The notes: generated from the letters alone by a model not told the origin. Counted from the first letter of the stretch, positions 1 through 11,132 are shown. The stretch: DNA of 64,000 nt from Liolophura sinensis (GCF_032854445.1 NC_088300.1:44449682-44513681), one strand, 5' to 3'. Made by a program: numbers and translations.

Positions 1-1006
1 TTTTACTATAGGGGCGGACTTTATGTAACGCGAGAAAGAATGGTGGTTTCGGGCCCATACGACCTCGGATGTCCATCGAGCTATTTTGGAAGTACGTGAA
101 AATGTAAGTTATACCACTTCAGAGTCTGCATTAACGCATACGTCTGTCTTTATTGCTGAACATGGGAACTTTTTAAATTTAGAAACAGATGAAGACTACT
201 ATACAATGCCAGTCAATGTACAAGGTTGATTTCTACTCATTTATCCTGGCATAAAGCCCACATGTGCATTATCTGCCATTATTATTGGTAAAAGCTTGTC
301 TCCGGTCTCAAGCAAAGCAACAATTACGAATGGCGACGTTATAAACTTGTGAAGAGACGTTTTGACTTATAGTTTCTGTTCGGATAGTTCTATTTTTTTA
401 GGCTGTAAATATAACATTTGACACAGCCTTGATAACTTCATAACTGTAGTGGTGGATGCAGACACACATTGGGTCCACTTTAGACTTTACACACCTCATT
501 TAGTGCCAAATTCTCGTAGGTACCCTGGCGACCATAATTGAGCTTTCTTCCACGCGCTTAATTGAAGGCAGATCCCTCGCTGACCACTTGCGTGTCTACT
601 TTAAACGGGCTTGGGCGGTTTTTCTGGTGTTACTGTGCTGTAGTCTTTCATAATTTACATTTAGTACATTTAAGTACGACAAGCACAAATACAAAGTAGA
701 CATGATGAAGCTTAACTTAGACTGATACCATTCAGTAATGACTGGTATTTTTTACTGATTTCAGCCCTAGTAAAGGAGTTCGTGCGTGGTAGGTGTTTGA
801 AATAAAATGACTAGACAGACACGTAAACAAAGATTTGAAGTTATACAAAGAAAGATGAATCTTTTAGGCTCGATGACTACGGTAGGCAAATTGTATCTCC
901 ACTCAGGCAAAATTACAATCAAGAAAGCAAGACATAACAACCTATACACTAAGAAACAAAATAGACCGTTGATAACAATGAGAATCTCGATAAGAAATGC
1001 TATTTA
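1..1006. other. Noncoding stretch, nothing recognised
   Basis: AT-rich sequence with stops in all frames. The longest open frames are 60-66 codons, overlap each other on opposite strands near 770-1007, and show no familiar domain. I see no repeat shared with the rest of the window. Confidence 0.6.
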
Positions 1007-1143
1007 GTGAGTGAGTGAGTGAGTGCTTAGGGTTTAACGTCGTGTTTAACAATTTTTCAGCAATATGATGACGAAGGAGTCCTTAGAGTGCATGTACGTG
1101 CAATGCGCCTCCTTGCGAATGCTCCACCTACTGAACCATCGGG
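1007..1143 (-). repeat. SINE family C fragment (tail and part of body)
   Basis: The left edge is a (GAGT)n run, which reads (ACTC)n on the minus strand and would be the 3' tail. It is followed by GGGTTTAACGTCGT and a stretch matching the two long family C copies at 63.3-64.0 kb (GACGAAGGA, GTGCATGTACGTG). The match ends before the tRNA-like head, so this copy lacks its 5' end or is internally deleted. No convincing target-site duplication was found. Confidence 0.7.
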
Positions 1144-2876
1144 GCCTGTGAAATTATCGTTACAGAAGAAAATATGCACCAAAGCATAAACACTCGGTTA
1201 GAAAATTAATTAATTTAAATGTTCCTACTTTGGTGAGTATTTTCTTCTGCCTGGTACCACATGGCAATGTACATCAGAGCAACTGCAACCAGTGTAGAAC
1301 ACGTTAGTGCATGTTTAACCCCATTTAGTTTTCCCTATCCTTTTTATAAAGCTAAAGTGAACATAAAGTCCGCCGTTATATATGCATAGAAAGAAGGATA
1401 CACGACACAGCTATTACCGAAAAATATGGGAAATTTTTTTTGAAAGCCGAGAAGATATTGGTTCAGTATTAGGGATTTGGCACTGACGCACAACTCACTC
1501 CGAGTAGCCATGTTGTAGGAGCCCCTATAAAATTAGCCAGTCACTAGCGCTGAAAGAGTCACGTGATAATTAGCTGTCACGTCAAAAAACCTATTAGCTT
1601 TCAATTGTCAATGTTGTTTTTTATAGTGGAAGGACAGATGTCGATGCAATAAATCGCATTTTGCGGTTAGTTTAAATGTTAAAGGAGTGCATTGGGACGA
1701 AACACTTATGGACAGGGAACTGAGAACGGTTGTCCGTGTCACACTGCGCACATGTTGTGCAGGAGACTGCGGTAACTCGTCAGGGTGAGCTGGCAAGAAA
1801 ATCGCATCGGGAGAGTGATTGCTTGAACAAATATATTGTGACTTTGCATTACTTTTCCTTAGTAAAGTCAGATTTATTACGAAAATGTCTACCCAAAATC
1901 TGAATGAAAGAGTCCTCCTACGTTCGGTAAATTTCCTGATGTCGGCACAGCCAGCTAGGCCTAATGCTTACACACATGCAGGAATAAGACAGGCAGAAGT
2001 GCTAAAACACGAAGCTTGTGTCCACGAACATCGCCCTGACCGAGTGCCAAGCTAAAAGAAACACCGGCCCTTTGAACACGGAACAGAGCTGATACTCTTG
2101 GGTTGGGAACCAGGCGTTTTTGTTTGCATTTTCTGATTGTCACATTGTTTGATAACAGTGGTACGGGAGAGTGCCTAGGTTTGGTGATGTCACTCTAGAT
2201 AGCTATAACATGGCAAAACGACGTCGCCAAATGAGTTGTCAGGTACGGACGATTGTTCGCTATTTACTTTGTTGATAAGCGGCGTAGATTTTGAAAATGT
2301 TTAGAACATTTCTGGAATACCACTTTATTAAATGATTTAGATTTAATGGCTGACTTTATGTTTACTTTAAGTTGTTTTGATAACCAGTAAACATGACGTA
2401 ATGACTAACAATGTTTCTATTCAGGACTCTTTTAAGTACATTTCTTAACACACGTTTTAAGGCTAAAGTAAACAGTACTGATTGTGAGATGACCACCGAC
2501 AGACAGCCACCCCAACAAACACCCCCACCCACCCACGCCGTATGCGGTATTTGGTAGCTTAATTAATAAAAAAAAACATTCTGTCGGTGTACCGCTACCA
2601 TTTAAGAACTTGTCATATTCTTTGAACCAATTACTGCTATGAACCCTGAAAAAGTATCACCTGTACAGTTCGTGAGGTCCTCATGCTTGTTGCCATATCT
2701 TGAGGCGAAATCTTATGGTAGAGAATTCTTGTCCAAACTTTATTTGGTTTGTACAAGACCATACAGCTTATGTAGACATTGGATTGGTTTTATCCGTTGT
2801 ATGAGAAAAGCCTTACAAATGCAACTGATTAGTGCATAGAGAGCAGTAGATCATTGTTATAGTCTATTTCTTTTAG
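1144..2876. other. Noncoding stretch with one C-rich tract
   Basis: No coding region is recognisable; open frames reach only 78 codons and overlap on both strands. A C-rich run lies at 2509-2536 (G-rich on the minus strand). Otherwise the stretch appears to be single-copy within this window. Confidence 0.55.
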
Positions 2877-2972
2877 AACCATAATGTTGGTCGCCGTCGT
2901 ATAAGTTAAATATTCCTCAGAACGGGCTAAAACACCAAGCCAATAAATAAATAAATAAATAAATAAATAAAT
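2877..2972 (+). repeat. SINE family A, 5'-truncated, with (AATA)n tail
   Basis: Sequence from CATAATGTTGGTCGCC through the family A tail domain, then an (AATA)n tail of about seven units at 2943-2972. Only the 3' third is present. The tail fixes the orientation of family A as + here. No clear target-site duplication could be found. Confidence 0.8.
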
Positions 2973-3104
2973 GTATTTTCAACATAAGCTCTACACATTG
3001 GTATGTTGAACGACCATATCATTGCAAGGAAAATGAAGTCAGAACACTTTTTCTAATTCATAATGATGAAGTCCATAAGTTCGGCAAGATCCCATTACCT
3101 CGGG

Positions 3105-3114
3105 ATGACGTCAT
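3105..3114. promoter_or_regulatory. CRE-like palindrome upstream of the LTR
   Basis: ATGACGTCAT is a perfect 10-bp palindrome matching the CREB/ATF consensus. It lies 29 bp upstream of the LTR element insertion point. A second motif, GCATGCTGGG (3134-3143), abuts the LTR and resembles the ZNF143/Staf-type box. Both matches are seen directly; use as a promoter is inference, and a 10-bp match can occur by chance. Confidence 0.25.
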
Positions 3115-3143
3115 AATTATTTAAAAAACAGTGGCATGCTGGG

Positions 3144-3448
3144 TGTTACTGTAGTCAATATAGATAGGGAGTTGGCGTCCTTTGCGACTTCCTCGTTCTA
3201 TGACGTAGGTGCCATGGAAACGACATCGAGTGTCTGTCGGTGATCACGGCAGCTCAGAACTTGTTGCGAGGTTTTGAGGATCCATAATGGTAGGTATTTC
3301 TCTGAATTAGCTCAGATCATGTTTATTTTATGTTACGTAAGTGTACAGTAAGTGTGAATCTGCGTAGGAGTCGAAGCTATCGATAACTGACAGGAGATGT
3401 CAACTTTGTCCACTTTTCGTGACTTCAATGACGTAAATTCAGATATAC
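3144..3448 (+). repeat. 5' LTR of the BEL/Pao element
   Basis: Starts TGTTACTGTAG and matches 10091-10379 until AGATATAC, after which the two copies part. Relative to the 3' LTR it has extra blocks near 3180 and 3400. The true end may be about 13 bp further on, in a diverged segment, or much further (see leader). As the 5' LTR it should carry the element promoter. No primer-binding site starting with TGG could be assigned next to it. Confidence 0.85.
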
Positions 3449-4078
3449 GATTGTGCGCTAAATATAATATCGTTCTTTGTTTTTAGTTTCACGTGTAAGA
3501 AGCATTGTGAACTGGATTGATGTATGGCTCTTGGAGAGAGCGCGAATTTGCTCAAACGGTGTACCGACACAACGAATAACAGTTCTAATAAAGCAGCAGT
3601 AATCAACCCATGGATTGTCTTTGTCATTTCCTCATTGCGAACTCACAGCAGCATTCGTCGCACGCCGATGCGGTAGCTGCTGTCACAGTGAAACACCGCA
3701 CTCCTCACCAGAGTGTAACTACCAGAGTGTAACCACCATGCTGACTGAGGACGCCGTTTTGAGGGATCTTGGAGACATTCGTGAGAGAAACAAGACTTTC
3801 CAGTGACCTGGACACTGTGTGAATAGATTAAGGTGTAGACTTTATCAGCTTTACAGACAGCACAGGACTGCATTAGAGCCGATTGCTTGAACAGTTCTCA
3901 AGTGACAGCCATGTAAGAGGTTCGTTAATTACGTTGTTATTGATAACTCATTGTGTTTCATTTTTTTGCATATTTAAGCAGCATTTGCTGCAGATTTGTA
4001 GTTCGTAATTGGTCGCATTGTCAGGTACTTTGTATACATATTTGTTTGTGTTACATGTGTGATATATTCTGTATCACT
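3449..4078 (+). other. BEL/Pao leader between 5' LTR and gag
   Basis: Noncoding leader between the recognisable LTR homology and the gag relic. It contains AATAAA at 3587-3592, which would fit an LTR R region if the original LTR were about 500 bp and the 3' copy were truncated. I prefer the shorter LTR because of the CTGGG duplication. Short frames here (for example 3615-3806) look like chance. Confidence 0.55.
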
Positions 4079-6062
4079 ATGAGTGAATTTGATGCATTTC
4101 ACGAAGTTGTAAACATGGATAGCGTTACTGATGTTGTGCAGAGTAATCAGGCTCATGGGGCGCTAGAACCTGACGACAGACGTCGAGCCCAGCCTACCGA
4201 GATATTTGGTAGCTGGCAGACGAGCCAACGTGAGCACAATTTTAAGACATCAGTATCAGCTTGGAGAAAATGTGCCAATAAGGTGCAAATTTGTATGTGT
4301 GATACAAAGGATGTGCCAGTATTAAGAAAAGAACGTCACTCTCTGAATAATGCTATGGAGCGTGTGACTAAAGATTATGAGCAGCCTGGTCCTTTTATTG
4401 GTCCTTTTGACATTTGTGATGAAACCTATGCAAAGTTTGATAAGAATGAACAAAACAATTTGCAACTTGTTAAAGAGATTACTGAATGTATTCGTAACCC
4501 TGAATAAGATAAGTTAGAAGGTACATTTAGAAAAGGGTGTGTATTATCTAAGAGTTTGTCTAAAGGATCCGGTGCCGCAAAGCGGGTTGAAACAGCAACC
4601 CAGGCAGCCATGTTGAAATCAAAACTTAAGTTTATTGATTCAGAAGCTCAAAAACGGTTAGAGCTGGACAGAATCACAACCCTTAAGGAGTTAGATATGG
4701 CTCAAGCCAAACTTGAAGTTATTGCTGAAGCAGAAGCAGGTGTTTGTGATTTTGAATCTTGTGGAGATATTGATGTATCATGTGTACCAAAATTTGACTT
4801 AGTGCAAGAGTACTTAAGTTCTCAACAGGTTACGTCTGAAAATGTAAAGCAGTCCGACTGGTACGCGTACAGTGCAGATTAACCTGCAGTTACCAGTTCG
4901 CCACCACTGCAGGGTGCCCTTACTGGGGTGGACACGTTTATAGCCCCGCGGTCTGGTTTGAACACACATGCACCATCATTTACACCGCATGCTTCTGCTC
5001 AACCGACATGGGTTTACCAGCAGACTCAGAATACTGCGCATGCGGTTATGTATGATTCTACTACTAATCGCCATAACACTCAGTTTTCCACACCACTCGT
5101 CACTCAGCTAGACTCCGCATTATACGGGAGACAATCTGAGCTTGCCGAATAATTTGCACAACAAGTTAGTTTGGGACGATTACCACCTCCAGAGCCAGGT
5201 GTGTTTACTGGAGATCCTTTGAAATTTACGGCTTGGAAAAGTGCATTTAGTACTCTGATTGAGCGTAAAGGCATTGCACCTGCTGAAAGAATATATTACT
5301 TGCAAAAGTACTTAGGTGGCCAAGCTAATGAAGCGGTGGAAGGATTTTTCTTTCTGATAAGCGACACTGCTTACGAAGAAGCTAAACATCTTTTGGAAGA
5401 AAGGTATGGTAATTCCTTTACAGTAGCCAATGCCTTCAGAGACAAACTACGGAAATGGCCCGAGATAGCATCTAGAGATGGTACCTCTTTACTCAAATAT
5501 GCAGATTTCTTGCGGCAGTGCCAGTCAGCTATGGGGACAGTTCCGAGTTTGAATGTTCTGAATGACGTCCGGGAGAATCAGAAATTGCTGTCAAAACTTC
5601 CAGAGTGGTTAGTTAGTACTGCGCTGGATTAGAGTGATCGCTGAGTACAGGGACATGTTTAAGTCGTTTCCCCCATTCGCCGAGTTTGTTGCGTTTGTAG
5701 CCAAAGAAGCGGAGATCGCTTGTGATCCGGTGTTGCAACTGCACAAAGAAACTACGGAAGGTGCAGCTGGGAAGTCTCAGGGTAATTACAGGAAGAATAA
5801 ACCACCTGGTCCACGTACTTTTTCTACTGGTGCGAATGAATGCCGTGATGATGTAAAGGTGGACAAATCGGCGATGATTTGTCTCTATCATCTGGACGAT
5901 TGTAGAGCCTTCTCACAAGGATCTTTGACTGATAGGAAGGAGTTTGCGAAGGACAAAAGACTTTCTTTTGGTTGTCTTGGAGCCGATCACAGAGCTAAGT
6001 TTTGTAAACAAAGGATTACATGCAAGGCGTGTGGTAAGCGACATCCTACTTCGCTGCATTAA
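4079..6062 (+). pseudogene. BEL/Pao gag relic
   Basis: Capsid-type polyprotein region that would form the retrotransposon particle and bind RNA. From ATG 4079 one frame runs to 5632, interrupted by TAA 4505, TAA 4880, TAA 5150 and TAG 5630. Next to the last stop a single-base shift moves the reading frame, which continues over 5634-6062. The 5171-5632 segment, beginning near PPPEPGVFTGDPLKFTAWK, has the look of the DUF1759 gag domain. The 5634-6062 segment ends in a zinc knuckle region: the second knuckle CKACGKRHPTSLH is intact, while the first has Ser where the leading Cys is expected (LSFGCLGADHRAKFC). TAA 6060 closes the frame. Naming rests on recognised motif patterns, not a search. Confidence 0.88.
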
Positions 6063-6199
6063 GATTACAATAGAAGTAATAGCCAGGCTAATAAGGATGA
6101 GTCCACTGTGACAAAACCAGTTTGTTCCACATCTTCTCACACAAGAGTAACCCACATGAATCACTGTGGTAGCGCAAGTAAATGTACGATGATGGTAAA

Positions 6200-6577
6200 G
6201 AGCGAATGGTATACGCGTTACTGGACACGCAATCGGACACCACCTTTATTTTGGATAAAACCAGGGAAGAAGGACTACTGGGAGTAGATGTGAAGTTACT
6301 GTTGTCGATTATGTCTGCAGATAAGTAGTTGGTGGAAAGTAGCAGAACAGATGGATTAAGCGTCCGAGGATTTGAAAGTTCACAGAAGATTCAGCTTCCC
6401 TCAGTATATTCTAGAGCAAAAAGATCACACATACCGACACCAGAAGTTGCGTTGAGATGACCTCATCTTCACAAGATTGCAGACAAGATTTTGCCCCTTA
6501 GTGACGTGGAGGTGGGTCTCCTCATTGGAGACAATTGCGCTCGCGCACTGGTACCGCGAGATGTAATTCATTCCAAA
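6200..6577 (+). pseudogene. BEL/Pao aspartic protease (A17-type) relic
   Basis: This segment would cut the gag-pol polyprotein. It holds LLDTQSDTTFIL, with the likely catalytic Asp codon at 6224, followed by a block ending near VGLLIGDNCARALVPRDV, the typical pattern of the BEL/Pao A17/DUF1758 peptidase. The frame differs from the end of gag, so a shift or small deletion lies near 6182-6205. In-frame stops occur at TAG 6326 and TGA 6458. Another shift near 6565-6578 leads into the reverse transcriptase frame. It cannot make an active enzyme. Confidence 0.85.
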
Positions 6578-8078
6578 TGAGGATTATGAACCTTATGGGC
6601 AGAAGACCGACTTAGGATGGGGTATTGTCGGCATAGTTGACTCAAGTTTCAGTGAATCTGGAGCTGATCCCATCGGTCTTAGCCACAGGATTCTGACAGA
6701 CGAAATTCTGACAGACTTGTCTGTGGACGACAGTGAAAGAAAAGGATATCCGTCTGTTGTGATCCATTCCATACGGCCAGCGGTTAAGGAGACAATTAAT
6801 CCCAATACAGTCGCTAGAATGATGGAGCTAGATTTTAGCGAACACAAGGACGCCGAAGGGTACTCCTCTGACGATCGTTTGTTCCTGAAGAAGATAGAGA
6901 GCGACATTAGACTTTGAGATGATAAGCATTATGAAATGTCCCTGCCTTTCAAGCAATCAGATCCCAAGCTACCGAACAACCGGAGCCAGGCGCTGCATCG
7001 TCTGTATCGGCTGAAGCAGAGTTTAACGCGTGACAAGAAATATCGAGACGACTACATCAAGTTCATGAGTAATATCATTCACAAGGGTTTTGCTGAGCCA
7101 GTTCCAGAGAGCGAGTTGGAACTTAACAATGGCACAGTCTGGTATATCCCACACCATGGAGTATACCATCGGAAAAGGCCGAACAAAATTCGCGTAGTTT
7201 TTGACTGCAGCGCGAACTACAAAGGCCAATCATTGAATGATCGTCTATTGCAAGTTCCAGATCTCACAAATTCACTGACAGGTGTTCTGTGCAGATTTAG
7301 ACAAGACTTAGTCGCATTTATCTGCGATATTGAACACATGGTCTTCCAGTTCAGGGTCAAGTCAGAACATCGCAACTTTCTGAGATTTCTTTGGTGGAGT
7401 GACGATAACCTCAGCGGTGATCCCATCGTGATGCGGATGACGGTGCACCTTTTTGGAGCTGCCTCTTCTTCTTCCTGTACGAGCTTTGGTCTGAAGGAAA
7501 CGGCCAATAGGAACGGAGAGAAATATGGAAAGGTTGCCGCAGATTTTATCAGGCATGACTTCTATATCGATGATGGGCTGAAATCGACAGCTTCAGCTGA
7601 GAAAGACATCGACCTGATTGACAGAAGCATGGCCATGTGTGCTGAAGGAGGTTTGCGTCTCCACAAGTTTGTCTCCAATTCAAGAGAAGTCTTAGCTGCA
7701 GTCCCTTCAGAAAATCAGGCAAAGGGCAAACAGAGCCTGGATCTTGTCTTTGAACCTTTACCGGTTGAAACAGCACTTGGGGTACAGTGGTGTATCAAAC
7801 CGGATGCATTCCGGTTCAGGATTACCTTGCAGGATAAGCCCCTTACAAGACGTGGTATCTTATTTACTGTATCTTCCATCTACGACCCCCTAGGATTTGC
7901 CGCCCCAGTTGTTCTATTAGGGAAGCAGATACTACAACAGTTATGTCGAGATAGTCTAGATTGGGACAGTCCGTTGCCAGACCCTGAGCATCCAAAATGG
8001 GAGAGCTGGAGAAATGATTTGTTTCTTCTGGAGAAAGTTTGCGTGCAGCGCTGTGTAAAACCAGCTAACTTTGGTTAA
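6570..8078 (+). pseudogene. BEL/Pao reverse transcriptase relic
   Basis: RNA-directed DNA polymerase, the best preserved part of the element. One frame runs from about 6570, broken by TGA 6915, and then stays open from 6918 to 8078 (380 codons from ATG 6936). Motif A is DIEHMVFQFRV, with its Asp at residue 131 of that ORF. The catalytic box is FYIDDGL, with YIDD at residues 210-213 (bases 7563-7574). FGAASSSSCTSFGLKETA lies between them, as expected for this clade. The downstream block FTVSSIYDPLGFAAPVVLLGK is also characteristic. TAA 8076 ends the frame where intact elements continue into RNase H. The polymerase core is uninterrupted but sits inside a dead polyprotein. Confidence 0.93.
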
Positions 8079-8650
8079 GTTCGGTCGGCAGAACTTCGCA
8101 GTTTTTCAGATGGCAGTAATAGTGGTTACGGCCGTGTACCTACTGGTGGCTCACAGATGATAGACATCAAGTGCATTGCTCGTTTATGATGGGTAAAGCC
8201 AGGGTTACCCCTATGAAGCACGTTACCATCCCCAGACTCTAGTCAAGACTAATCAGCCAAGATTAGTGCCTTCTTTAAGCGGGAGCTGGAGTTTGAGGAT
8301 ATCCAGGAATACTTCTGGACTGACAGCAAAGTGGCACTGGGGTATGTTACAATCGATGCTCGCAGATTCCATGTGTTCGTCGCGAATCGTGTGCAACAGA
8401 TACGGGAATTAAGCGAAGGAGCACAATAGCGGCACGTACCCTCAGACAAAAATCCAGCTGACTTAGCATCGTGAGGATTGAGAGCTAAACAGTTCGTAGA
8501 GTCATCTAAGTGGATATGTGGCCCAGCCTTTCTCAGGGAGATGAAGATTCCAGACTTGGATATTGAGACTCAGGTGATCTTATGTGACGAAAACGACCCA
8601 GAAGTTAAGAGAGCCACGGCGGGGGCCATTCGGGCTAGCACGTCTGATGA
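8079..8650 (+). pseudogene. BEL/Pao RNase H region relic
   Basis: This segment would degrade the RNA strand of the RNA-DNA hybrid during reverse transcription. It continues the reverse transcriptase frame with LRSFSDGSNSGYGR (first acidic motif), FWTDSKVALGYV near 8313 and a block ending near PSDKNPADLAS, all typical of the domain. Stops break the frame at 8187, 8214, 8250, 8427 and 8472, besides the TAA at 8076. A shift near 8650 moves the frame before the integrase N-terminal part. Nonfunctional. Confidence 0.85.
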
Positions 8651-8656
8651 TTTTCT

Positions 8657-10037
8657 CTTGAACGGTTCCAATACTTTTCCAATTGGTATCGTCTGAAGAG
8701 AGCGGTGGCTGTTGGCCTTAGGCTCACGTCTCGTCTACAAAATCGCAAGGTGAAGATTAACCGATGCCAAAGCCCGGCGAAGTCCATTGATGAGTGTGAG
8801 CCAGTAAAGAGTGAGGATCCCGAGAAGGCAGAAAATGTTATTCTGAAGTTGGTGCACAGAGAATCGTTTTCGTCGGAGATCAAAGTCCTTGAATCGGTGC
8901 ATAAGAGCGAGAAGTCCACGAGGCAAACGGAGAAAGACCTCAAGAGAGTTTTAAAAGGCCCAAGTTCGATTCATCGATTGGATCCCTTCCTTGATGATAA
9001 CGACATCCTACGAGTTGGTGGCCGATTACAAGGGGCAGAATTCACCTCGAATGTAAGACCCTGCTGTTTTGCCGAGGAATCACCATATCACTACATTAGT
9101 GATTCGACACTTTCATGAAAAGACAGGACATCAAGGCCGTGGAATGACTACTAACGAGTTGAGGGCGAACGGTTTTTGGGTCATTGGTTGCAGTTCTGCC
9201 GTTTCTCAGTACATCAGTAAGTGTGTGGAATGCCGAAGGCTACGTCATGACGTTCAAGAGCAGAAGATGGCAGATTTGCCAGAGGATAGAATTACAGAAG
9301 CTCACGAATTTTGTGGGCGCAGAACGAGAACTCCGGAAAGCTGTTGCAGAGATGGACCAGATTCGAGTCCATACGTTTCTATAGGAGAAAGGCTGCGATT
9401 TCTTTGAGTTCAACATGAATGTTCCCAGCGCTAGTCACGCAGGCGGAGCGTGGGAGCTACAGATAAGGACCGTGCGAAGTGTACTTTCTGGTCTCCTCAG
9501 GAAGGGAGGCTCGCAACTTCCTCACGACTCCTTACGTACGAAGTCACTGCTATTGTTAACAGCAGACCGCTTAAGACCGACAACTTCAATGATCCTATGT
9601 CTTTGGAGCATTTAACTCCAAATCATTTGTTGACCATGAAGTCTAGTGTCATTCTTCCCCCACCAGGCGCTTTCCAGCATGCAGATCCGTACTCTCGAAA
9701 ACGCTGGCGTAGAGTACAGCACTTGTGTAACGAGTTTTGGCGCCGTTGGAAACACGAGTATTTGCAGACCTTACAGACTCGCTCCGAGTGGAATCATCTA
9801 CGGCGGAATGTCCAAGTAGGAGATATAGTCTTATTGAAGGAGGATCTACCGCGCAACCAGTGGAGGTTGGCGTGAGTTAAAGAAACCATTGTTGATAAAG
9901 ATAATTTTGTACGCAAGGTTACCCTTGCAGTTCGTACTCAAAATCTAGATAAGAAGGGGAAATGAGTTCAGTCTGTAACCATTCTGGAACGTTCAGTCCA
10001 GAAATTAGCTGTGTTGGTTGAAAACCCAAATGATTGA
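8657..10037 (+). pseudogene. BEL/Pao integrase relic with core deletion
   Basis: This segment would insert the element DNA into the genome. The relic shifts frame at about 9066, 9300 and 9535. In order: an N-terminal block with FQYFSNWYRLKRAVA (8657 onward); RLDPFLDDNDILRVGGRL; a zinc-binding region with a His pair (RHFHEKTGH) and CVEC near 9220; then the sequence jumps near 9300-9308 straight to TNFVGAERELRKAVAE. The stretch that normally carries the first two catalytic acids is missing. The third acid is present in GGAWELQIRTVR (codon 9454). The DUF5641-like end (RNVQVGDIVLLKEDLPRNQW) follows, with TGA 9873, TGA 9963 and final TGA 10035. TAG 9382 also interrupts it. Confidence 0.88.
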
Positions 10038-10090
10038 ATATATTTCAGTATTTTGTTTTGGAAATAAGAACAGTCTTATTTAGGGAGGTA

Positions 10091-10392
10091 TGTGACTGTA
10101 GTCAATACAGATAGGGAGTTGCCGCCCTTGTTTATGACGTAGGTGCCATGGAAAAAACATCGAGTGTCTGTCGGTGGTCACGGCAGCTCAGAACATGCGT
10201 TGTTGCGAGGTTTTGAGGATCCATGTTGGTAGGTATTTCTCTAAATTAGCTCAGATCATGTTTTTATTTGCTGTTACGTAAGTGTACAATATGTGTGAAT
10301 CTGCGTAGGAGTTGAAGATATCGATAACTGACAGTTTGTCAACTTTTCGTGACTTCAATGACGTAAATTCAGATATACCAGATGCTGTCATA
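10091..10392 (+). repeat. 3' LTR of the BEL/Pao element
   Basis: Starts TGTGACTGTAG and matches the 5' LTR through AGATATAC at 10379. I place its end at 10392 (GCTGTCATA) because CTGGG follows, matching the five bases before the 5' LTR. ATA would be a one-base change from the usual ACA terminus. The alternative is that this copy is truncated at about 10379. Confidence 0.8.
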
Positions 10393-10397
10393 CTGGG

Positions 10398-11009
10398 TAT
10401 TGCGCGGAGTTCAACATGTTTTGACGGACTTCGACACCAGTTATCTCAACTGCTATCGGTTTTACTATAAACCCTGTTTCTAACACTGTCATATTTGAAA
10501 TTGTTAACACGTTTAATATAATATAACCTTAAAAATGAATTTTATTTTATCTCTTGCAGTATTTGATCTCATGGCAGTATGGTTTTAAAGCTTGAGGTTA
10601 GGAAATTTTGTTATAAAACACCATGTTGTCTATTCGCTGAGAGTATTATGTTATAAATTAGAGAAAAGTGTTCTAATTTGATTTTCTTTGCAAAAATATG
10701 GACTTCCAACATATCTATTTATAGAGACTGTGTTGTTACGAGTCACTGACTAAAGGCAATTTTGGCAAGAGAGTAACAGCTTTGTGAATAAATAAGGACG
10801 GAGTGTTCGGAGGCTCTTTTTCACAATTATGTCTAATTCCGTTTAACCTGGGGTAAAGCTAGTATATATATGTATCCATCGTTTTTAATATATCGCAACT
10901 GAGATTCATCATTTTGTTTATCGGCAACATATGTAGCATCACCATTCAGGATTTGAAAACTGGTTAAACTTACCGGTCTAGAAAAATATTTTACATTCTT
11001 GTGCCATCG
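10398..11009. other. Noncoding stretch, nothing recognised
   Basis: AT-rich flank of the LTR element. It contains no open frame of note and no repeat shared with other parts of the window. Confidence 0.55.
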
Positions 11010-11060
11010 TTGCCTGCTTGCCTGCTTGCCTGCTTGCCTGCTTGCCTGCTTGGCTGCTTG
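11010..11060. repeat. 8-bp tandem repeat (TGCCTGCT)n
   Basis: About six head-to-tail copies of TGCCTGCT, with one G-for-C change in the last full copy. Simple minisatellite. Confidence 0.95.
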
Positions 11061-11132
11061 AAGAAATTTCTTGATTTATTGTGGTACTTAAATGATTTGT
11101 GTTAAACGTTGTTTTTGAACACTCGTAGTGTT

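Larger units (their letters stand above)
3139..10397 (+). mobile_element. BEL/Pao LTR retrotransposon, defective
   Basis: About 7.2 kb flanked by two direct repeats that begin TGTTACTG / TGTGACTG, with CTGGG immediately before the 5' LTR (3139-3143) and after the proposed 3' LTR end (10393-10397). A 5-bp duplication fits this superfamily. Internal order is gag (DUF1759-like plus zinc knuckle), A17-type protease, reverse transcriptase, RNase H, zinc-binding integrase and DUF5641-like C-terminus, which is diagnostic of BEL/Pao. Coding capacity is destroyed by many stops, several frameshifts and a deletion in the integrase. By eye the LTRs differ by about 15 substitutions and several indels, so the insertion is not recent. 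It cannot be autonomous. Confidence 0.93.

Noticed and set aside
3149-3448. Host gene promoter conserved in two places (3.1 and 10.1 kb)
   Set aside because: The duplication is explained by the two LTRs of one retrotransposon.
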